Assembly (NCBI GenBank): GCA_902557235.1
Contig: CACDZR010000001.1
Location: 62,001-126,000, forward strand
DNA: 64,000 nucleotides
Direction: 5' to 3'
Origin: an uncultured Pelagibacteraceae bacterium
GTDB taxonomy: Bacteria > Pseudomonadota > Alphaproteobacteria > Pelagibacterales > Pelagibacteraceae
The stretch's first letter is position 1. Each line of letters begins with the position of its first letter. Shown here one piece after another: positions 15,782 to 25,127 of the stretch. The notes beneath the pieces were generated by a model. It worked only from the letters and a program-made list of their open reading frames with translations. It searched no databases and was not told the DNA's origin. The position numbers were made by a program, and so were the translations under genes.

Positions 15782-15784
15782 AAT

Positions 15785-16888
15785 ATGGAAACAAAAAAAA
15801 CATCGCTGTATAAATTACATCAAGATTGCAATGCAAAATTTGTTGAATTTGCTGGCTACCAAATGCCAATTCAATATGCTGAAGGTATTGTAGAAGAGCA
15901 TAAATTCACAAGAAATCATTCTGGGATTTTTGATGTTTCACATATGGGTCAATTATTTATTTATGGTGGTGATGAATTAATTAAAGATTTAGAAAAAATT
16001 TTTCCATTAGATTTGAAAAATTTAAAATTAAATCATTCAAAATACAGTTTCTTAATGGATAAAGATGCTGGAATACAAGATGATTTAATCATTACAAAGA
16101 TAAATGAGGGATTTTTAATAATTCTTAATGCAGCATGTAAAGATAATGATTTGAGAATTTTAAAGGAATTATTAAATGAAAAATATGAAATGGTTTTGGA
16201 TGAAAACAGATCTTTAATAGCAATCCAGGGTCCTAAATCATCACAAATTTTGAATGAAGTTGTTGTAGGAGTTAAAGATCTAAATTTTATGTCAGGAGAT
16301 TGGTTTTCTTTTGAAAATCAAAAAGTATACATTACGCGATCCGGGTATACAGGTGAAGATGGTTTTGAGATTTCAATTTCAAATGACTTTGCAGATAAAT
16401 TAACAAGAAAATTGATTAATAAAGGTTCTAAATTAGTAGGTTTAGGAGCCAGAGATACTTTAAGGTTAGAGGCTGGCTTATGTTTGTATGGCCATGATCT
16501 CGATAAAGACAAAACTCCCGTAGAAGCAAATTTGAAATGGGCGATTTCTAAAGAAAGAATATCTAAAGGAGATTTTATAGGTTCTGACATCATCATTAAA
16601 CAATTAAATGATGGCGTCACTAAAATAAGAGTTGGAATTAAACCTGAGGGAAGAATAATTGCTAGAGAAAAAACAAAAATATTTAATCAATCAGATGTTC
16701 ATATTGGAGAGATTACCAGTGGTACATTTGGACCAAGTGTTAATGGACCAGTAGCAATGGGTTATGTAGAAAATCAATTTTCAAAAAAAGATACTAAAGT
16801 ATTTTTAGAGGTTAGAGGTAAAAAACATGCAGCTAGTATTTGCAGTTTACCATTTTATAAAAAAAGTTATGTGAAAGGAGCCAACTAA
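15785..16888 (+). CDS. gcvT: Glycine cleavage system T protein (aminomethyltransferase)
   Basis: The 367-residue T protein moves the methylene group from the lipoyl-bound aminomethyl intermediate on GcvH to tetrahydrofolate, releasing ammonia. Landmarks are the folate-binding [10 protein letters not shown] near residue 18, [10 protein letters not shown] near 47, the catalytic-Asp region [15 protein letters not shown] near 84-98 and [13 protein letters not shown] near 182. It is the first gene of gcvT-gcvH-gcvP, directly behind the glycine riboswitch. Its stop and the gcvH start share one base (TAATG). Confidence 0.97.
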   Translation: METKKTSLYKLHQDCNAKFVEFAGYQMPIQYAEGIVEEHKFTRNHSGIFDVSHMGQLFIYGGDELIKDLEKIFPLDLKNLKLNHSKYSFLMDKDAGIQDDLIITKINEGFLIILNAACKDNDLRILKELLNEKYEMVLDENRSLIAIQGPKSSQILNEVVVGVKDLNFMSGDWFSFENQKVYITRSGYTGEDGFEISISNDFADKLTRKLINKGSKLVGLGARDTLRLEAGLCLYGHDLDKDKTPVEANLKWAISKERISKGDFIGSDIIIKQLNDGVTKIRVGIKPEGRIIAREKTKIFNQSDVHIGEITSGTFGPSVNGPVAMGYVENQFSKKDTKVFLEVRGKKHAASICSLPFYKKSYVKGAN

Positions 16889-17268
16889 TGAGTGAAGTTA
16901 AATATTCTAAAGAACACGAGTGGATAAAATTAGAGGGTGATGTTGCAACGATTGGTATAACAAAACATGCAACTGAGATGTTAGGAGATATAGTATTTGC
17001 AGAGTTACCTGAAAAAGGTTCTAATGTTGAAAAAGATGGAACAGCAGGTGTTGTAGAGTCTACTAAAGCTGCAAGTGATGTCTATACACCAGTAAGTGGA
17101 GAGGTCGTAGATACAAATCAGGAAATTGTAGACGATCCATCAAAAATAAATCAAGATCCAGAAAATTCTGCTTGGTTCTTTAAACTAAAGATTAAAGACA
17201 AATCTGAAATGGAATCTTTAATGAATAAAGATGACTATGATAAATTTGCAAAGGAGACTACTACATAA
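16888..17268 (+). CDS. gcvH: Glycine cleavage system H protein (lipoyl carrier)
   Basis: The 126-residue lipoyl carrier shuttles the aminomethyl group from GcvP to GcvT. The lipoylation site is Lys60 in [12 protein letters not shown]. The N-terminal [10 protein letters not shown] segment and [11 protein letters not shown] near the C-terminus are typical. It overlaps gcvT and gcvP by one base on each side, which favours stoichiometric coupled translation. Confidence 0.97.
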   Translation: MSEVKYSKEHEWIKLEGDVATIGITKHATEMLGDIVFAELPEKGSNVEKDGTAGVVESTKAASDVYTPVSGEVVDTNQEIVDDPSKINQDPENSAWFFKLKIKDKSEMESLMNKDDYDKFAKETTT

Positions 17269-20138
17269 TGTTACATAATTCTGAAAAAGATTTTATTAAA
17301 AGACACATTGGTCCATCTGAAGATGACCAATTAAAAATGTTAAAAAAATTAAATTATGAGTCATTAGATGATTTAATTAACAATACTGTTCCAGAAAAAA
17401 TACAGTTTAAGGGTGAACTTAATATTGGTGAATCTAATTCAGAATATGAGGCATTAAGAAAATTAAAAGCAATTTCAAAGAAAAATCAAATTTACTCAAA
17501 TTTCATTGGTATGGGTTATTATGGAACTTACACTCCATATGTAATTTTAAGAAATATATTGGAAAATCCAGGATGGTATACATCTTATACCCCTTATCAA
17601 CCAGAGGTAGCTCAAGGAAGATTAGAGATGCTTTTAAACTTTCAACAAATGATCGTTGACTTTACAGGAATGGATATTGCCAATGCGTCATTACTAGATG
17701 AAGGTACAGCTGCAGCAGAAGCTATGGGGTTAAGTTACAGACTCGATAAAAGTGATAGTAATTTAGTTTTTGTATCAGAAAATTGTCATCCTCAAACAAT
17801 TGAGGTTATACGAACTAGAGCAGAGCCTATGGGCCTTAAAGTTCTTGTTGGAAATGAAGACAAAGTTTTGGAGCAATTAAAAGAAGACATTGTTTGTGGA
17901 ATATTACAGTACCCAGGAACTTTGGGTGATATTAAAGATCCAAGTGAGGCAATAAGTAAAATTCATAAAAAAAATGGTAAAGCAATTTTAGCTTGTGATC
18001 TTCTTGCACTTGCTAAGTTAAAAACACCAAGAGAACTTGGAGCTGATATTGCAGTCGGTAGTTCTCAAAGATTTGGTATTCCAATGGGTTACGGCGGACC
18101 ACATGCAGCGTTTTTTGCAACAAAGGATGAATTTAAGAGATCTATGCCAGGAAGAATAGTTGGTGTTTCAGTAGATAGACATGGGAATAAGGCTTATAGA
18201 TTGTCATTACAGACAAGAGAGCAACATATCAGAAGAGACAAAGCGACAAGTAATATTTGTACTGCTCAAGCATTATTAGCCATAGTTTCAGCTGCATATG
18301 CTATTTATCATGGTCCAGATGGAATTAAAAATATTTCTGAACGAGTATCGCAATTAGCAAAAAATTTTGCTGATAAAATAAAACAATCTGGCTATGAAAT
18401 ATATTCTGATCATTTTTTCGATACTGTTACAATTATTACTAAAGAAAAGACTGATCAAATCTATAAAAATGCTTTAAATCAAAAAGTAAATATACGAAAA
18501 GTAAATTCTGAAATGCTTGCAGTTTCTTTTGATGAGAGAAAAAATGTTTATAGAGTAAATCAACTATTAAAAATTTTTAATGCAGCAGAATCAATTAAGA
18601 AAGAAGATCCTACGGTAAGTTTACCCAATCTGCCAAAAAATTTATTAAGAACTTCAAAATATCTAGAACACCCTGTTTTTAATTCATATCGTTCAGAGAC
18701 AGAAATGCTTAGATATCTTAAAAAGTTAGAGGACAAGGATATCGCTCTGAACAGAACTATGATTGCACTAGGTTCTTGTACCATGAAATTAAATGCTACT
18801 GCAGAAATGATTCCTATCTCATGGAGAGAATTAGCTGAACCTCATCCGTTTGTGCCCATAGAGCAAATGGAAGGATATAGAACATTATTCACTGATCTAA
18901 AAAATTGGTTAAGATCAATTACTGGTTTTTCAGGTGTTTCACTTCAACCAAACGCAGGTGCTCAAGGTGAATATGCAGGATTAATGGTAATAAGAAAATA
19001 TCATTTAGATAGAGGTGATAAAAATAGGAACATATGTTTGATACCAAGCTCTGCACATGGAACAAATCCTGCTAGTGCTCAAATGGTAGGGATGAAAGTA
19101 GTTGTAGTTAATTGTGATAAAGAAGGTAACGTTGATTTTGATGATTTAAAGAAAAAAGCGGAACTTCATTCAGAAAATTTAGGAGCTCTCATGGTAACAT
19201 ACCCATCTACTCATGGTGTGTTTGAAGAAAAAATAATGGAGATATGCGAATTAATTCACAAACATGGTGGACAAGTTTATATGGATGGTGCAAACTTAAA
19301 CGCATTAGTTGGTATAGCTAAACCTGGAAACTTTGGTCCTGATGTTTGTCATATCAATTTACACAAAACATTTTGTATCCCTCATGGTGGTGGTGGACCA
19401 GGTATGGGGCCTATCGCATGTAAAAGACATTTACAGGTTTATCTACCTAATCACCCAGTTGTAAAAGATTGTGGTCCTGCAACAGGAATAGGAGCTGTAT
19501 CTGCCGCTCCCTGGGGAAGTTCAAGTATTTTATCAATTTCTTGGATGTATATAAAAATGATGGGATCTGAGGGATTAAAACTTGCTTCTAAAGTTGCAAT
19601 ACTGAATGCAAATTATATTGCTGACAGACTAAAAGATCATTATCCAATTTTATACAAAGGTTCAAATGGTAATGTTGCTCATGAATGTATTATAGATATT
19701 AGATCAATCAAATCTGAAACAGGTATTACCGAAGAAGATATTGCAAAAAGATTAATTGATTTTGGTTTCCATGCACCGACAATGTCTTGGCCTGTAGCAG
19801 GAACAATGATGATTGAGCCTACAGAAAGTGAAAACTTGTCAGAGCTTGACAGGTTTTGTGATACTTTAATTAAGATTAAACAAGAGATAGATTTAATTAA
19901 AACTGGTAAATTTGATAAAATTGACAATCCAATTAAAAATGCTCCTCATACCGACACCGAGTTAGCTTCTGATAATTGGACTCATAAATATTCTAGAGAA
20001 GAGGCAGCTTATCCAGCTAAATTTTTAAAAATAAATAAGTTTTGGCCACCAGTAGCTCGAGTAGATAATGTCTATGGTGATAAAAATATTTTCTGTACGT
20101 GTCCAAGCATGGATGAATTCAAAGAAGATGCAGCATAA
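17268..20138 (+). CDS. gcvP: Glycine dehydrogenase (decarboxylating), P protein
   Basis: At 956 residues this is the fused, single-chain form of the pyridoxal-phosphate P protein, which decarboxylates glycine and loads the aminomethyl group on GcvH. The PLP lysine is Lys700 in NLHKTFCIPHGGGGPGMGP. The N-terminal half has the FIGMGYYGTYTP motif and the C-terminal half the EPTESE and PWPVAG-like substrate regions. It closes the riboswitch-controlled operon. The flavin oxidoreductase gene begins three bases later, so read-through into the lipid cluster is possible. Confidence 0.97.
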   Translation: MLHNSEKDFIKRHIGPSEDDQLKMLKKLNYESLDDLINNTVPEKIQFKGELNIGESNSEYEALRKLKAISKKNQIYSNFIGMGYYGTYTPYVILRNILENPGWYTSYTPYQPEVAQGRLEMLLNFQQMIVDFTGMDIANASLLDEGTAAAEAMGLSYRLDKSDSNLVFVSENCHPQTIEVIRTRAEPMGLKVLVGNEDKVLEQLKEDIVCGILQYPGTLGDIKDPSEAISKIHKKNGKAILACDLLALAKLKTPRELGADIAVGSSQRFGIPMGYGGPHAAFFATKDEFKRSMPGRIVGVSVDRHGNKAYRLSLQTREQHIRRDKATSNICTAQALLAIVSAAYAIYHGPDGIKNISERVSQLAKNFADKIKQSGYEIYSDHFFDTVTIITKEKTDQIYKNALNQKVNIRKVNSEMLAVSFDERKNVYRVNQLLKIFNAAESIKKEDPTVSLPNLPKNLLRTSKYLEHPVFNSYRSETEMLRYLKKLEDKDIALNRTMIALGSCTMKLNATAEMIPISWRELAEPHPFVPIEQMEGYRTLFTDLKNWLRSITGFSGVSLQPNAGAQGEYAGLMVIRKYHLDRGDKNRNICLIPSSAHGTNPASAQMVGMKVVVVNCDKEGNVDFDDLKKKAELHSENLGALMVTYPSTHGVFEEKIMEICELIHKHGGQVYMDGANLNALVGIAKPGNFGPDVCHINLHKTFCIPHGGGGPGMGPIACKRHLQVYLPNHPVVKDCGPATGIGAVSAAPWGSSSILSISWMYIKMMGSEGLKLASKVAILNANYIADRLKDHYPILYKGSNGNVAHECIIDIRSIKSETGITEEDIAKRLIDFGFHAPTMSWPVAGTMMIEPTESENLSELDRFCDTLIKIKQEIDLIKTGKFDKIDNPIKNAPHTDTELASDNWTHKYSREEAAYPAKFLKINKFWPPVARVDNVYGDKNIFCTCPSMDEFKEDAA

Positions 20139-20141
20139 TCA

Positions 20142-21383
20142 TTGATGAAAATTGCTGTAGTTGGTTCAGGCATTTCAGGATTAAGTGCAGCTTATTACCT
20201 CTCTAAAAATAATCATGTAGATTTATTTGAAAAAGAGGATCATTTTGGTGGGCACTCTCATACAATAGATTTAATTTTTGGAACGAAAAAAGTTCCAGTG
20301 GATATAGGCTTCATCGTATTTAACTTTAAAACTTATCCAAATTTAATTGAGTTTTTTAATGAAAATAAAATTGAAATTGAAAAAAGCGATATGTCTTTTT
20401 CTGTATCAGTAGAGGATTCAAACTTTGAATATTGTGGAAAAGGATTAAATGGTATTTTTTCTAATAAGTTGAATTTATTTAATATCAGATTTTTGAAAAT
20501 GTTTTTTGATATTCTAAAATTCTATAAAAAATCTGACAGATTAAATGATTTAAATGAGGAAATCACTTTAGGGGATTATTTGGTAAAGAATAATTTATCC
20601 AAAGAATTTATAAATTATCATTTAATACCTATGGTATCAGCAATTTGGTCGATGCCACCTTATGCTGCAAACAAGATGCCTTTAAAATTTTTTTTAAAAT
20701 TTTTTCAAAACCATGGATTATTTAAACTTAAGAATAGACCACAATGGTATACAGTTTCAAATAGAAGCAGATCATATGTAAAAACAATTCTTTCAAAAAT
20801 TAGTGGTGAGTATTTTAAAAATTATAAAGTAAATAAGATTGTAAGCAAAAGTAATGGTATTGATTTATATTATGGCGGAAAAAATGAATTTTTTGATTAT
20901 GATAAAGTAATTGTTGCGACTCATGCTGATGAGGCATTATCAATAATTGAAAATCCAACTGATCAAGAAAAAGAAATTCTATCTAATTTTAGTTATAAAG
21001 AAAATTATGCTTATATACATACAGATGAGTCAGTTATGCCTAAAAATAAGAATGCCTGGTGTTCCTGGAACTCATCTATGAAAAAAAACGAAATTGAAAA
21101 AAATTCTATCACTTATTGGTTAAATTTATTGCAAAATTTAGAATGTGAAAAAAATATCTTTCTTACTCTAAACCCTTATTTTAACATTGATGAGACAAAG
21201 ATTTTAAAGAAAGTAAAATTTACCCACCCATATTTTGATCAATCAGCTTTAGATCATCAAAGTAAGCTTAAAAATTTGCAAAATAAAAGAAATATTCTTT
21301 TTTGTGGTAGTTATTTTGGTTACGGTTTTCATGAAGATGGAATAAAATCATCTATTGAAATGCTAAAATACCTTAATGACTAG
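20142..21383 (+). CDS. FAD/NAD(P)-binding amine-oxidase-like protein
   Basis: A 413-residue flavoprotein. The dinucleotide-binding fold opens the chain (GSGISGLSAAYYL, about residues 8-20), followed by FEKEDHFGGHSHT and by an ATHADEAL second FAD contact near residue 262. It belongs to the amine-oxidase-like family next to DUF1365 and CFA-synthase genes in many proteobacteria. Some clusters of this type belong to the singlet-oxygen-responsive RpoE/ChrR regulon. It probably oxidises or desaturates a membrane lipid or related substrate, but the reaction is not established from sequence. It overlaps the DUF1365 gene by 8 bases. Confidence 0.82.
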   Translation: MMKIAVVGSGISGLSAAYYLSKNNHVDLFEKEDHFGGHSHTIDLIFGTKKVPVDIGFIVFNFKTYPNLIEFFNENKIEIEKSDMSFSVSVEDSNFEYCGKGLNGIFSNKLNLFNIRFLKMFFDILKFYKKSDRLNDLNEEITLGDYLVKNNLSKEFINYHLIPMVSAIWSMPPYAANKMPLKFFLKFFQNHGLFKLKNRPQWYTVSNRSRSYVKTILSKISGEYFKNYKVNKIVSKSNGIDLYYGGKNEFFDYDKVIVATHADEALSIIENPTDQEKEILSNFSYKENYAYIHTDESVMPKNKNAWCSWNSSMKKNEIEKNSITYWLNLLQNLECEKNIFLTLNPYFNIDETKILKKVKFTHPYFDQSALDHQSKLKNLQNKRNILFCGSYFGYGFHEDGIKSSIEMLKYLND

Positions 21384-22134
21384 TTCAATTTACAATGGAA
21401 CAGTAATCCACAAGAGATTTAAACCCAAATTACATTTTTTTAAATATAGAGTATTTTCATTATTAATTGATTTATCTGATCTTAATAATTTGGGTAAAGA
21501 TATAACGTTTTTTTCTTATAATCGTTTCAATTTAATTAGTTTTTTTGACAAAGATCATGGTGAAAGAGATGGTTCATCTTTAATTGAATGGGTAAAAAAA
21601 CACTTAGATGAAAATGATATAAATTCAAAAGATATAAGAATAAAACTTTTGTGTTACCCAAGAATTTTGGGGTATGTTTTTAATCCTTTAAGTGTTTTTT
21701 TTGTTTATGATAATAACAAAAATTTAATTTCAATTTTATATGAGGTAAAAAATACTTTTGGAGAACAACATACTTATATTTTTAAAGTTGAAAATGATCA
21801 CTTGTTACAACACAATTGTTCAAAAAAATTTCATGTGTCTCCATTTATTGAAATGAACTGTAATTATTTTTTTAGAATTTTGAAACCTTCGGAAAAGATT
21901 TCAGTCGTTATTGATCAATATCAACTAGATGAAAAAATTTTATTTGCATCTCAAGATGGAAAAAGGGTTGATTTTAATAGTAAAGAATTACTAAAATCTT
22001 ACGTAAAACACCCTTTAATGACTTTTAAAATCATTTTAGCGATACATTTTGAAGCTTTTAAATTATGGCTCAAAGGAATAAAATTTATAAAAAAAAAACT
22101 TAAGATTAGGAATAATATTACTTTTGAGAATTAA
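21376..22134 (+). CDS. DUF1365 family protein
   Basis: A 252-residue protein with the DUF1365 start pattern (SSIYNGTVIHKRFKPKLHFFKYRVF), the CYPRILGYVFNPLSVFFVYD segment near residues 93-113 and the C-terminal HPLMTFKIILAIHFEAFKLWLKG signature. Family function is unknown. It is nearly always found beside the amine-oxidase-like flavoprotein and a CFA-type methyltransferase, as here, which points to a shared lipid-modification pathway. It overlaps the flavoprotein gene by 8 bases and the methyltransferase gene by one base. Confidence 0.88.
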   Translation: MTSSIYNGTVIHKRFKPKLHFFKYRVFSLLIDLSDLNNLGKDITFFSYNRFNLISFFDKDHGERDGSSLIEWVKKHLDENDINSKDIRIKLLCYPRILGYVFNPLSVFFVYDNNKNLISILYEVKNTFGEQHTYIFKVENDHLLQHNCSKKFHVSPFIEMNCNYFFRILKPSEKISVVIDQYQLDEKILFASQDGKRVDFNSKELLKSYVKHPLMTFKIILAIHFEAFKLWLKGIKFIKKKLKIRNNITFEN

Positions 22135-23312
22135 TGGGCATATATAACATTTCAGATCAAATTGTTTTCAAAATTTTAAGAGATATTGAGCAAGGATATT
22201 TGGAAATAATAAAATACAACGGAGAATTATTAAAATTTGGAAATCCTAATAGCTCTTTAAAATCTGTTTTAAAAATAAAAAAACCAAGTTTTTCTTTCAA
22301 TTTGATAAAGGGAGGAAGTGTTGGTTTTGCTGAATCTTACATGAGGGATGAATTTGAAACTGACAATCTTTCAAATTTAATTGAGATTACTGCAAGAAAT
22401 ATCAAAATAATTTATAAATTTTCTGGTTTATTAGATTTCCCAATAGTCAATTATGTGAAAAATATATTCATTAAGAATACAAGAGGTCGAAGTAAAGAAA
22501 ATATTTCAAAACATTATGATTTAGGAAACGAGTTTTTTGCACTTTGGCTAGATAAAACTTTAACTTATTCTAGTGCAATATTTGATGAGAGAAATAAAGA
22601 ACTTTCAAATGCCCAAAATAATAAATACCAAAAATTGATTGATTTAATAAGACCAAACAATGGAGATAAAATTTTAGAAATTGGATGTGGATGGGGTGGA
22701 TTTGCTGAATATTTAGGAAAAAAATATGATGTAAAGTTAGACTGTATAACTATTTCAAAAAAACAATTTGAATATGCAAAAAAAAGAATCCATGAGTGTG
22801 GGTTGAATGAAAAAGTAAATATAGAAATAAAAGATTACAGAGATTTAAGAGACAAGTACAATTCAATTGCTTCAATTGAAATGATTGAAGCGGTAGGACA
22901 AAATTATTTGGAAAGTTACTTTAAAACAATAAAGAACAATCTATCTGACAACGGAAAAGCAGCTATCCAAGCAATTACGATAGACGACAATATATTTGAT
23001 CGATATAAAAATAAGACAGATTTTATCCAAAAATATATTTTTCCTGGAGGATTTTTACCAAGTAAAAGTATTATTAATAAATATGTTTCAGAAAATGGCT
23101 TAACTATAAAATCATACGATTCTTATGCAGATCATTATTCTAATACATTAGCAATATGGAGAAATGAATTTAATAAGAAATGGGACTTAATAAAAAAACA
23201 AGGATTCGACTCAACTTTTAAAAGAATGTGGGAGTTTTATCTATCTTATTGTGAAGCAGGATTTAAATCAAAAAATATAGATTTAATTCAATTTTCATTA
23301 CAGAATAAATGA
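22134..23312 (+). CDS. CFA-synthase-family SAM-dependent methyltransferase
   Basis: This 392-residue protein belongs to the cyclopropane-fatty-acid synthase family. The SAM-binding motif LEIGCGWGGFAEYLG is near residue 180. The LSKHYDLGNEFFALWLDKTLTYSSAIF-type segment upstream is represented by SKHYDLGNEFFALWLD. The family transfers methyl or methylene groups from SAM to double bonds of membrane acyl chains. Together with the flavoprotein and DUF1365, the product could be a cyclopropane, a branched or a furan fatty acid. I cannot decide which from the sequence. Confidence 0.87.
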   Translation: MGIYNISDQIVFKILRDIEQGYLEIIKYNGELLKFGNPNSSLKSVLKIKKPSFSFNLIKGGSVGFAESYMRDEFETDNLSNLIEITARNIKIIYKFSGLLDFPIVNYVKNIFIKNTRGRSKENISKHYDLGNEFFALWLDKTLTYSSAIFDERNKELSNAQNNKYQKLIDLIRPNNGDKILEIGCGWGGFAEYLGKKYDVKLDCITISKKQFEYAKKRIHECGLNEKVNIEIKDYRDLRDKYNSIASIEMIEAVGQNYLESYFKTIKNNLSDNGKAAIQAITIDDNIFDRYKNKTDFIQKYIFPGGFLPSKSIINKYVSENGLTIKSYDSYADHYSNTLAIWRNEFNKKWDLIKKQGFDSTFKRMWEFYLSYCEAGFKSKNIDLIQFSLQNK

Positions 23313-23328
23313 GTTCAAAAGGAGACAT

Positions 23329-23877
23329 ATGACAATAAATAAAAATATTAAATCAATTATATTGATAATTTTTCTATTCTTAATTACAAACTGTTCAAAT
23401 AATAGCGCTATGAAACCAGAAGATTTTAAAAATAAAGAACCAAGGTTAATAATTGAAAATTATTTATCTGGCAATGTAAAAGCATGGGGAGTACTTCAAA
23501 ATAGATCAGGAAAAGTTACGAGACAATTTTCTGCAGATTTAAATGGAAAATGGGATGGGAAACAACTGATACTTGATGAAAAATTTAATTGGGATGATGG
23601 AGAAATTCAAAATAGGCAATGGCAGATTACTAAAATTGATGAAAATAATTATGAGGGTACAGCAGGAGACGTTGTAGGAAAAGCTAAAGGATATTCATAT
23701 GGCCCAGCTTTTAAATTTGAATATGTTTTATTAGTTCCAGTAAAAGGCAAAGAGATGAAAATTACTTTTGATGATTGGATTTTTAAACAAGATGATCGCG
23801 TAGCAATTAACAGGGCTATAATGACTAAATTTGGTTTTAAAGTAGCAGAATTAACAGTGGTTTTTGTTAAAGATTAA
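23329..23877 (+). CDS. DUF3833 family lipoprotein
   Basis: A 182-residue lipoprotein. The hydrophobic signal ends in LITNC, giving a lipidated Cys22, followed by an Asn/Ser-rich linker. The mature domain has a repeated beta pattern including NGKWDGKQLILDEKFNWDDGE and DDWIFKQDDRVAINRAIMTKFG, the DUF3833 landmarks. Function unknown. In other proteobacteria DUF3833 genes lie in the same lipid cluster. A good AAGGAG ribosome-binding site precedes the ATG. The 3' end overlaps the convergent SDR gene by 4 bases. Confidence 0.85.
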   Translation: MTINKNIKSIILIIFLFLITNCSNNSAMKPEDFKNKEPRLIIENYLSGNVKAWGVLQNRSGKVTRQFSADLNGKWDGKQLILDEKFNWDDGEIQNRQWQITKIDENNYEGTAGDVVGKAKGYSYGPAFKFEYVLLVPVKGKEMKITFDDWIFKQDDRVAINRAIMTKFGFKVAELTVVFVKD

Positions 23878-24635
23878 TTTTTTTTTTGATACTTTGTAAG
23901 TTTTCCAATCAATCCAAAATAAATTCTATTTGGTAGGAAGCTAAGTATTTTTAAGATAATTGTTAGAGATTTTGGAAAATGAATTTCAAAAGAATTTTTG
24001 TTTACTAAACCATCATAAATTTTTTCTGCGGCATATTCAGGAGTTTTTAAGAAAGGCATTTTAAAATCATTTTTATCTGTCATGGGTGTTTTAATAAAAC
24101 CTGGTGAGACTAGACATACTCGGACATTTGATCTACCGAAATCAAAATATAAACTTTCAGCTAAATTATTTAAAGCTGATTTAGAAGGCCCATACCCTGT
24201 TGAGTTAGGCAATCCTCGGTAACCTGCAATAGATGAGACTATTGTAATTGTTCCATACTTTTTGTCCTTAAAGTATTTTTCTACAGCTTTAATACTATTT
24301 AAGGTTCCAAAGAAATTAATTTTAAAAACATTTTCAATTTGCTCAACATCAATATCTTTTTCTCTTTTTGGATCCCATGTACCAGTTGAGAAAAAACAAA
24401 TATCTACATTATGAAAAGTATTTACTATATTTTGAAAGACTTCTTTACATTTATTTTTATCAGTTACATCTAATGGAAAAGAACTAATATTTTCATGTTC
24501 TCCACAAGTCTCTATTAGTAGATTTTCACGTCTTGCAGAAATTGCAACATTCCAACCTTCTTTGGCAAATTTTATTGCTAAAGCTTTACCAATTCCTGTG
24601 CTACCACCTGTAATCCAAATTGTTTTTTTATCCAT
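23874..24635 (-). CDS. Short-chain dehydrogenase/reductase (SDR)
   Basis: A classical SDR of 253 residues with the cofactor motif TGGSTGIGKA near residue 9, the active-site Ser in VSSIAGYRG and the YxxxK motif YGPSKSAL. The C-terminal helix is followed by a hydrophobic, basic tail, so it may be membrane-associated. It is convergent with the DUF3833 gene. SDRs of this kind recur in the amine-oxidase/DUF1365/CFA cluster, so a role in the same pathway is likely but unproven. Confidence 0.88.
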   Translation of the reverse strand: MDKKTIWITGGSTGIGKALAIKFAKEGWNVAISARRENLLIETCGEHENISSFPLDVTDKNKCKEVFQNIVNTFHNVDICFFSTGTWDPKREKDIDVEQIENVFKINFFGTLNSIKAVEKYFKDKKYGTITIVSSIAGYRGLPNSTGYGPSKSALNNLAESLYFDFGRSNVRVCLVSPGFIKTPMTDKNDFKMPFLKTPEYAAEKIYDGLVNKNSFEIHFPKSLTIILKILSFLPNRIYFGLIGKLTKYQKKN

Positions 24636-24644
24636 TCTATAAAG

Positions 24645-25127
24645 ATGTATAATACTAATATGTTAAAAAATAAATTTTTATCATTAATTCTTTTTTTAAT
24701 TGTCACTTTTTCTGCATCATTTATAGGTGGTTTGGTCACTATAAGCCTCAAAGAGCCTTGGTACTCTGGGCTTATTAAATCAAATTACAATCCACCAGAT
24801 TGGATATTTGCTCCTGTTTGGACGACACTTTACATAATGATGACGTTAGCTATTTGGTTCTTTTGGCACAGTAAAAAAAGAGATGTAAATACAATTTATA
24901 TTTATTTTATACATATAGTTTTTAATGCAACTTGGAGTATTGTTTTTTTTGGATTACATCACATATTTTTTGCATTAGTTGTTTTAGTTATTTTGATAAC
25001 TTTGATAATAATTTTGATTATAAGATTTAAACGTGTCAATTTTGTAAGTTATTACTTAATGATTCCATATTTACTTTGGTGTCTCTATGCTTTATTTCTT
25101 AACTATAACCTAATGATATTAAATTAA
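24645..25127 (+). CDS. tspO: TspO/MBR family membrane protein
   Basis: A five-helix membrane protein of 160 residues, the bacterial homologue of the mitochondrial translocator protein. The PPDWIFAPVWTTLYIMM segment near residue 50, FNATWSIVFFGLHH near 90 and the last-helix LLWCLYALFLNYN are diagnostic. TspO binds porphyrins and is linked to light/oxygen stress in photosynthetic alphaproteobacteria. The start may be at 24645 or at the internal ATG 24660. It starts 9 bases from the divergent SDR start, so both promoters must overlap. Confidence 0.9.
   Translation: MYNTNMLKNKFLSLILFLIVTFSASFIGGLVTISLKEPWYSGLIKSNYNPPDWIFAPVWTTLYIMMTLAIWFFWHSKKRDVNTIYIYFIHIVFNATWSIVFFGLHHIFFALVVLVILITLIIILIIRFKRVNFVSYYLMIPYLLWCLYALFLNYNLMILN

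Noticed and set aside
15591-15893. 100-codon plus-strand frame over the riboswitch and gcvT start
   Set aside because: It overlaps the aptamers and the start of gcvT in another frame; its sequence has no domain and its start is the TTGACA element.
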